Shown: positions 5,129-7,629 of the stretch, one piece after another
How the letters are laid out: each line of letters begins with the position of its first letter
How positions within the stretch are numbered: position 1 is the stretch's first letter
Assembly (NCBI GenBank): GCA_913064925.1
Contig: CAJYBN010000135.1
Coordinates: 1 to 7,629 of the forward strand
DNA from: an uncultured Peptococcaceae bacterium
GTDB taxonomy: Bacteria > Bacillota > Desulfotomaculia > Desulfotomaculales > Desulfallaceae
Length of the DNA stretch: 7,629 nt
Reading direction: 5' to 3'
The notes under the pieces: generated by a model
The model's database searches: none
Seen by the model: the letters and a program-made list of their open reading frames with translations, nothing else
What the model was told of the DNA's origin: nothing
Translations under genes and position numbers: made by a program

Positions 5129-5177
5129 CGGCTATACCTCCCGGTTTAGTATTGTGTGGGGGGCGTTGCCCCTTTTG

Positions 5178-5495
5178 TTATGCTTCCTCGACTTCCTCGG
5201 GAAACAGCTCTATAATCTTTTCACTGCCGCCGTGGTCTTCCAGCCACTCAATGGCGCGTTCCTTAGAGACCGGAGTAATGTTACCACTGCTTCCGCTCCA
5301 CCCGCTGTTACCCACAGGGACAGCATACTTGGACTTGGGACCGCCCGCTCCAAGGATGAAGAAGTTCCCATTTGGCGTCCGGTACAGGTATTCTTCACAA
5401 TACTCGAAGTCACTGGAGAAATGCCCGTTGTCCCATTCGTGAATAAGCTCCGCAGTATCGGTATCGTAAACCTTCCGGTTAATAACTTTTCTCAT
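5178..5495 (-). CDS. 105-aa conserved mobile-element protein, unknown function
   Basis: ATG 5495 is preceded by AAGGGGG about 11 nt upstream on the minus strand. The sequence follows a pattern I recall from many uncharacterised proteins on integrative elements of Firmicutes. It begins KVINRKVYDTDTAELIHEWD and continues with a Tyr/Asp-rich strand (SDFEYCEEYLYRT). Next come NGNFFILGAGGPKSKYA and a Gly/Ser turn (GNSGWSGSSGNITP), followed by the helix KERAIEWLEDHG and an acidic tail ending EEVEEA. It is very acidic and beta-rich. That fits proteins that bind or mimic nucleic acid or sit on other proteins, but no activity is known to me. It is the second gene of the Csx3-like operon, which makes a counter-defence role worth asking about; that is inference. 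Confidence 0.65.
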   Translation of the reverse strand: MRKVINRKVYDTDTAELIHEWDNGHFSSDFEYCEEYLYRTPNGNFFILGAGGPKSKYAVPVGNSGWSGSSGNITPVSKERAIEWLEDHGGSEKIIELFPEEVEEA

Positions 5496-5526
5496 ATATT
5501 TTCTGCCCCCTTAACAAATGAGCTGA

Positions 5527-5766
5527 TTAATATGGATTGTGATCAAAGATTTTTACTTTGCCAGTCACCGGGCTATCGTAAGCCAGGCTTTTCGCCAGAC
5601 CGTGAAGACCGTGAGCAACGGCCAGGTACAGCCAGACCGGCCCCGGCCCGGTGAGTACCACATCCCGCCCCTGGCCGGCCATTTCTTTGGCCCGCTCAAT
5701 GTAGGCCGGCATCTGGTCCAGTTTGGCCTGGTCGCCATAAAGGTCCGACATATTAATGGTTACCAA
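5527..5766 (-). CDS. Csx3/Crn3-like protein, candidate cyclic-oligoadenylate ring nuclease
   Basis: A TTG start at 5766 follows AAGGAGGTGACC by 9 nt and gives 79 residues; ATG 5751 would be shorter. Residues 33-45 (GRDVVLTGPGPVWLY) and the following LAVAHGLHGLAKSLAYD match the core I know from Csx3, where a G(R/P)GP(I/V)WLY segment precedes an (A/V)H helix and a YDP-type strand. The end (VKIFDHNPY) matches the terminal strand with its His. Csx3/Crn3 proteins cleave cyclic tetra-adenylate and so switch off type III CRISPR signalling. Here the strand reads YDSPVTG: the Asp is present, but the Arg two residues on in canonical members is not evident, so catalysis is uncertain. No cas genes or CRISPR repeats are in the window. 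It is the first gene of a phage-element operon, so an anti-CRISPR role is plausible. Family call by motif memory. Confidence 0.5.
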   Translation of the reverse strand: MVTINMSDLYGDQAKLDQMPAYIERAKEMAGQGRDVVLTGPGPVWLYLAVAHGLHGLAKSLAYDSPVTGKVKIFDHNPY

Positions 5767-5785
5767 TGTTGGTCACCTCCTTGTT

Positions 5786-5805
5786 TTAGTGTAATGACGT
5801 GTTAC
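5786..5805 (+). repeat. 20-bp operator-like repeat, copy 1
   Basis: TTAGTGTAATGACGTGTTAC, directly abutting copy 2. It shares GTGTAAT and a terminal T-A-C with the other copies, and matches 14 of 20 positions with each. It lies in the 5' leader of the Csx3-like operon. Confidence 0.5.
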
Positions 5806-5825
5806 TTGGTGTAATTTAGTTTAAC
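5806..5825 (+). repeat. 20-bp operator-like repeat, copy 2
   Basis: TTGGTGTAATTTAGTTTAAC. It covers the expected transcription start of the minus-strand operon, two bases from its -10 box. Within it begins a perfect 13-bp palindrome, TTAGTT-T-AACTAA (5816-5828), which reaches the -10 box. Confidence 0.5.
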
Positions 5826-5827
5826 TA

Positions 5828-5857
5828 AGTATACCACACGATAAAAAACCACGTCAA
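5828..5857 (-). promoter_or_regulatory. Promoter of the Csx3-like accessory operon
   Basis: On the minus strand TTGACG (5857-5852) and TATACT (5833-5828) are separated by 18 bp. Both boxes match the sigma-70 consensus in five of six positions. The repeats and the palindrome downstream suggest repression at the start site. Confidence 0.7.
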
Positions 5858-5866
5858 GGATATATA

Positions 5867-5895
5867 TTGAAATTAAGTGTAATAAGTGGTAACAT
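5867..5895 (+). promoter_or_regulatory. Probable promoter of the excisionase-like gene
   Basis: TTGAAA (5867-5872), a 17-bp spacer and TAACAT (5890-5895) lie about 30 nt before the ATG. Repeat copy 3 overlaps it. A perfect TATAAT at 5902-5907 has no matching -35 and would start transcription inside the SD, so it is the weaker choice. Confidence 0.4.
5874..5893 (+). repeat. 20-bp operator-like repeat, copy 3
   Basis: TAAGTGTAATAAGTGGTAAC. It fills the spacer and part of the -10 of the probable plus-strand promoter of the excisionase-like gene, so a protein bound here would block that promoter. Confidence 0.5.
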
Positions 5896-5924
5896 AATGA
5901 ATATAATAAGGGGAGGGCACAATA

Positions 5925-6101
5925 ATGGAAAATTACTATACACCGCAGGAAGTGGCGAATAAACTAAAACTAAACGTTAGGACGCTTTATAAATGGATCA
6001 GGGAAGGGAAGTTAAAGGCAGTAAAAGTGGGAGACGTTTGGCGTATCTCCGAAACAGAATTAAACCGCCTTTTGAATAAGGAGGAATCCACCAATGCCTG
6101 A
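5925..6101 (+). CDS. Excisionase/MerR-type helix-turn-helix DNA-binding protein
   Basis: ATG 5925 follows GGGGAGGG by 7 nt and encodes 58 residues. It is a complete single HTH_17 (excisionase family) domain. It begins YYTPQEVANKLKLNVRTLYK, a helix-turn-helix with the second helix at NVRTLYKWI. The wing EGKLKAVKVGDVWRI follows, then a short C-terminal helix (SETELNRLLNK). Such proteins bend DNA at attachment sites as recombination directionality factors, or act as small repressors. Its location divergent from the Csx3-like operon, beside three matched operator-like repeats, makes it the likely regulator of both promoters. Its C-terminal half is closely matched by the relic at 6413-6547. It overlaps the next gene by 8 nt. 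Confidence 0.8.
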   Translation: MENYYTPQEVANKLKLNVRTLYKWIREGKLKAVKVGDVWRISETELNRLLNKEESTNA

Positions 6102-6309
6102 CAATAACGACCTGGCAAATATGCTCCGCGCCGTTATCCAGGAAGAATTGCAACCTGTGCGGCAGGAATTGCAGCAGGTAAACCGCCGCCTGGATAATAT
6201 TGAAAAGGACGTTGCCACCATCAAGCTGGATGTTAAGGCTATTTGGGAGGACATACTCAAGCTGGATAACCGCTTAACTGAACAGGAGAGAAGGACTGCC
6301 GCAAAATAG
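6094..6309 (+). CDS. Small coiled-coil protein
   Basis: ATG 6094 follows AAGGAGG by about 8 nt, inside the end of the excisionase-like gene. The 71-residue product begins MPDNNDLANMLRAVIQEELQ. The rest is one long heptad-patterned helix (VRQELQQVNRRLDNIEKDVA, then KLDVKAIWEDILKLDNRL), typical of a dimeric or trimeric coiled coil. Proteins of this kind are common beside small regulators in clostridial mobile elements; no function is established that I know of. It is co-transcribed with the DNA-binding protein and ends at a terminator that overlaps its stop codon, so the two form a two-gene unit. Confidence 0.75.
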   Translation: MPDNNDLANMLRAVIQEELQPVRQELQQVNRRLDNIEKDVATIKLDVKAIWEDILKLDNRLTEQERRTAAK

Positions 6310-6334
6310 CCCGGCTTATTGCCGGGCTTTTATT
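6308..6334 (+). terminator. Rho-independent terminator after the excisionase/coiled-coil pair
   Basis: AGCCCGGC (6308-6315) pairs with GCCGGGCT (6321-6328) around TTATT, followed by TTTATT. The stem begins in the stop codon of the coiled-coil gene. A strong, typical terminator. Confidence 0.85.
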
Positions 6335-6357
6335 ATGCCCGGGCCGGGTAATCTCCC

Positions 6358-6385
6358 GTTACCGTGTTACCGTTACGGTTGTTAC
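6358..6385 (+). repeat. Cluster of GTTAC motifs
   Basis: GTTACCGT occurs twice in tandem (6358-6365, 6366-6373), then a palindromic ACCGT-T-ACGGT and another GTTAC at 6381. CGTGTTAC here (6363-6370) is also the end of operator-like repeat copy 1 (5798-5805). Confidence 0.35.
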
Positions 6386-6412
6386 TGTTGCGCTAGTGAA
6401 ACGCCCGGGCTT

Positions 6413-6547
6413 CGTACGAAAAACATACGGTGGATAAAGGAAGGCAAGCTAAAGGCTATAAAACTAGGGAGGGTTTGGCGGATCCCCGAATCTGCTTTGC
6501 GGGAGTTTATCGAAGAAGATACGAAGAAAGGCGGCAGCCAAGAATAG
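6413..6547 (+). pseudogene. C-terminal half of a second excisionase-like gene
   Basis: The segment reads RWIKEGKLKAIKLGRVWRI then PESALREFIEEDTKKGGSQE to TAG 6547. It aligns with residues from about 22 to the end of the 58-aa excisionase-like protein (KWIREGKLKAVKVGDVWRI, then SETELNRLLNK). The N-terminal helix-turn-helix half is missing. Upstream of 6413 the frame reads a Cys/Pro-rich stretch unrelated to the family. An ATG at 6335 keeps the frame open but has no SD and sits directly on the terminator T-run. The relic has diverged clearly from the intact copy, so it is an older paralogue or a remnant of another element, not a fresh duplication. Confidence 0.6.
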
Positions 6548-7041
6548 CCCCAGACGCGCGGCGACTTCTCCACCGGGCAAGGAATTTATTACCTACCTGG
6601 TTTTTTTGTGGCTTTGCAGGACCCTTTACGGCCCTCCAGCGGAAATCGGACATCGATGTCCGATTTGACGCCAAGGCTTTGCAGAGCTATTTATGGCCCA
6701 TCAGCGCCCTCTGGGCGGCGGCAACGAAGCATCCCCGGAACCCGTCCAGCCCACGCCAGCCGGGCATGAGGCGGCCCGGCCTATTTCCGCCAAAACCAAT
6801 CTTAGCTTTTGGGTGTGAAGTTTGTTAAGCAATTTTCGCACCAATAGCCAGGACGTAACTAGACCCTCATATTCCGGATTTTATGGCCACTTTTTCTGTA
6901 CTTCGCTACGCTAACGTGGCTGTTTCTCTTGATGCAGTATCATTGAAATATGCGGGCGGCGGGTAGGCCCGCCGAATCCAGGAAATTCACGGCTTGGAGG
7001 GCGCAAGACCCCCGGCTGGAGACACTTCGAGACGGTTTCGG
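6548..7041. other. Region without a recognisable intact gene
   Basis: Between the excisionase relic and the ParB relic I see palindrome copy 1. I also see a 7-bp hairpin CGGCGGG/CCCGCCG with a TAGG loop at 6957-6974. Open frames exist on both strands, but their translations are Arg/Pro/Ser-rich and have no SD. No integrase fragment could be recognised on either strand. It is probably decayed element DNA. Confidence 0.5.
6641..6667 (+). repeat. Long perfect palindrome, copy 1
   Basis: The 24-bp core 6643-6666 is a perfect palindrome: AAATCGGACATC followed by its own reverse complement. With flanks, 27 bp (6641-6667) are identical to the reverse complement of copy 2 at 7294-7320. No gene covers it. 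Confidence 0.7.
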
Positions 7042-7215
7042 TTCAGCTATCTGCACTTCCTGCTGGATCGTGCGGGGTGAGACGCCGAGTTTGGCAGCGG
7101 TGGCTTGGGAAAACGGCGAAACGATTTCGCCGTTTTTAGGCCTTCTGCCTCCTTGTGGTCGCTTTGCTTCCGGGTGCTTCGCTTCGTATATCTCCTTCCG
7201 CCGTTTCAGGTGTTC
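7042..7215 (-). pseudogene. Fragment of a ParB-like protein gene
   Basis: On the minus strand the translation reads EHLKRRKEIYEAKHPEAKRP, then a short Gly/Arg linker and PFSQATAAKLGVSPRTIQQE, then VQIAE. This is the characteristic core between the nuclease-like domain and the helix-turn-helix of ParB-like proteins of mobile elements: RKxIYExxHPE(T/A)K, then FxxxTAAKxGVSxRTxQxEVQIA. The frame stays open from ATG 7341 to 6940. However, upstream (a Cys-rich stretch) and downstream (PSRSVSSRGSCALQAVNF) the sequence no longer resembles the family. The N-terminal ParB domain is also absent. I read it as a decayed internal piece of a partition or DNA-binding gene, not a working protein. Confidence 0.55.
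7110..7136. other. 12-bp perfect hairpin within the ParB relic
   Basis: AAAACGGCGAAA (7110-7121) and TTTCGCCGTTTT (7125-7136) pair around CGA, with T or A runs at both ends. It could terminate transcription in either direction. It falls inside the conserved part of the ParB-like fragment (codons for NGEIVSPF). Confidence 0.5.
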
Positions 7216-7436
7216 GGCGCGTCTCAGTGGTGGAAAAGTACCACGACAGAGCGCACAGCAGGTACATCTAAAAGCAATTATTTTTGTTGGTTCCAAATCG
7301 GACATCGATGTCCGATTTCCAAATTCACGGGCAGCTTGCATGAATCGCCTTGCCGTCCTAAATGACCATTCGAAGAAAACCTGCCCTGACCCTTTCCTTC
7401 GGCGTTGGTACTTACCCTTCTTTCGTTGCGATTTTT
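7216..7436. other. Stretch without a supported gene
   Basis: Apart from palindrome copy 2 I see no SD plus start, no recognisable protein fragment and no terminator here. The minus-strand frame of the ParB relic stays open to 7341 but is Cys-rich and unlike ParB. Confidence 0.4.
7294..7320 (-). repeat. Long perfect palindrome, copy 2 (inverted relative to copy 1)
   Basis: Core 7295-7318 is the same 24-bp palindrome as copy 1. The flanking bases match copy 1 only when read on the minus strand, so the two copies are in inverted orientation, 652 bp apart. It lies just upstream of the ParB-like fragment. Confidence 0.7.
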
Positions 7437-7458
7437 ACTAATGCCAAACTAATGCCAA
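7437..7458 (+). repeat. Tandem 11-bp direct repeat near the attachment site
   Basis: ACTAATGCCAA occurs twice with no gap (7437-7447 and 7448-7458). A GCCAAT/ATTGGC inverted pair follows (7454-7459, about 7489-7494). Short repeated sites about 100-150 bp from a tRNA 3' end are typical arm-type binding sites for tyrosine recombinases. The role is inferred. Confidence 0.5.
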
Positions 7459-7577
7459 TAGAACGGAAAACCGGTTACAAAATGGACATTGGCGGAAATA
7501 TCCAAATCCCGCTAAGCCTTGAAAATAGTGAATTGCGGACGAGTGCGGAAGTTTACGGAAGGCCGTCAAACCATACT

Positions 7578-7620
7578 CACATTCAAGAGGCCGCTGGTTC
7601 GAAACCAGCTAGCCCCACCA
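7578..7620 (+). other. tRNA 3'-end fragment, probable attachment site of the element
   Basis: A perfect T-arm (GCTGG 7593-7597, loop TTCGAAA, CCAGC 7605-7609) is followed by the acceptor strand TAGCCCC, discriminator A and an encoded CCA (7618-7620). A tRNA with this end needs GGGGCTA as its 5' acceptor strand, and that does not occur within tRNA length upstream. The anticodon arm and D-arm are also missing. An isolated tRNA 3' end is what integration by a tyrosine recombinase leaves at the far end of an element. The homology to the tRNA may extend left to about 7578. The isoacceptor cannot be decided here; the T-arm and acceptor are close to those of some Gln tRNAs, but the discriminator differs. 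Confidence 0.65.
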
Positions 7621-7629
7621 GGAATAAAC

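Noticed and set aside
5155..5178. GGGGC/GCCCC hairpin with TTTTGTT on the plus strand
   Set aside because: It is a plausible terminator shape, but no plus-strand gene precedes it; possibly chance or an antisense block. Not annotated.
5040..5654. Plus-strand open frame across three minus-strand genes
   Set aside because: The minus-strand genes have SDs, a promoter and conserved patterns. The plus frame is compositionally odd and crosses gene boundaries.
5786..5893. Repeats as a CRISPR array or replication iterons
   Set aside because: Only three imperfect copies, two without any spacer, all on promoters. Operators fit better, and no Rep gene is nearby.
6430..6828. Plus-strand frame with a stretch DAKALQSYL recalling the C-terminal box of tyrosine recombinases
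   Set aside because: The following residues (WPISALWAAATKHP) do not continue the box, the catalytic His/Arg/Tyr are missing, and no SD is present. It is not evidence of an integrase.
6950..7441. Plus-strand open frame of 163 codons
   Set aside because: It is the reverse of the ParB-like relic, which has a recognisable family pattern on the minus strand.
7545..7620. Complete tRNA gene
   Set aside because: The bases that should form the 5' acceptor strand and the anticodon stem do not pair with the 3' half.

Overview
The window looks like a piece of an integrated mobile element (prophage, phage satellite or phage-derived island) in a low-to-mid GC Firmicute. A spore-forming clostridial lineage of the Desulfotomaculum/Pelotomaculum/Moorella type is my best guess. 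The grounds are strong GGAGG Shine-Dalgarno (SD) sites before almost every gene, frequent GTG/TTG starts, and small protein families typical of clostridial mobile DNA. The host assignment is inference only.

Left block, 1-4039, plus strand: a tightly packed, often overlapping late-phage-like operon. In order it holds the C-terminus of an unknown protein, a ribbon-helix-helix protein, a tiny Cys-rich protein, a PC4/p15-type ssDNA-binding coactivator, two small basic proteins, a P27-type terminase small subunit, three unknown phage proteins, a 206-bp untranslated leader, and an HK97-fold major capsid protein. The usual large terminase, portal and prohead protease genes between small terminase and capsid are absent. 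The capsid gene has a second in-frame SD plus ATG close to the expected boundary between delta domain and mature capsid.

Junction, 4040-4345: a terminator follows the capsid gene. A separate minus-strand promoter, SD and ATG point back into the 3' end of the capsid gene.

Middle block, 4347-6334: a divergent accessory module. A strong minus-strand promoter drives five small genes: a Csx3/Crn3-like protein (candidate cyclic-oligoadenylate ring nuclease), a 105-aa mobile-element protein, a 75-aa unknown, a DUF6809-like protein, and a 64-aa protein with no ATG/GTG/TTG start. A terminator ends this operon. In the other direction lie a MerR/excisionase-type DNA-binding protein and a coiled-coil protein, also followed by a terminator. 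Three related 20-bp repeats sit on the two promoters, so one regulator probably controls both sides.

Right block, 6335-7629: mostly decayed. It contains the C-terminal half of a second excisionase-like gene, a ParB-like gene fragment on the minus strand, and two inverted copies of a long perfect palindrome. It also has a tandem 11-bp repeat and, at the edge, the 3' end of a tRNA gene (T-arm, acceptor strand, CCA) without the rest of the tRNA. That is the expected look of an attachment site, although no integrase is visible. My reading is that the window runs from inside the element to its tRNA-targeted end. The Csx3-like operon would be cargo that could protect the element from type III CRISPR signalling; that role is a hypothesis.
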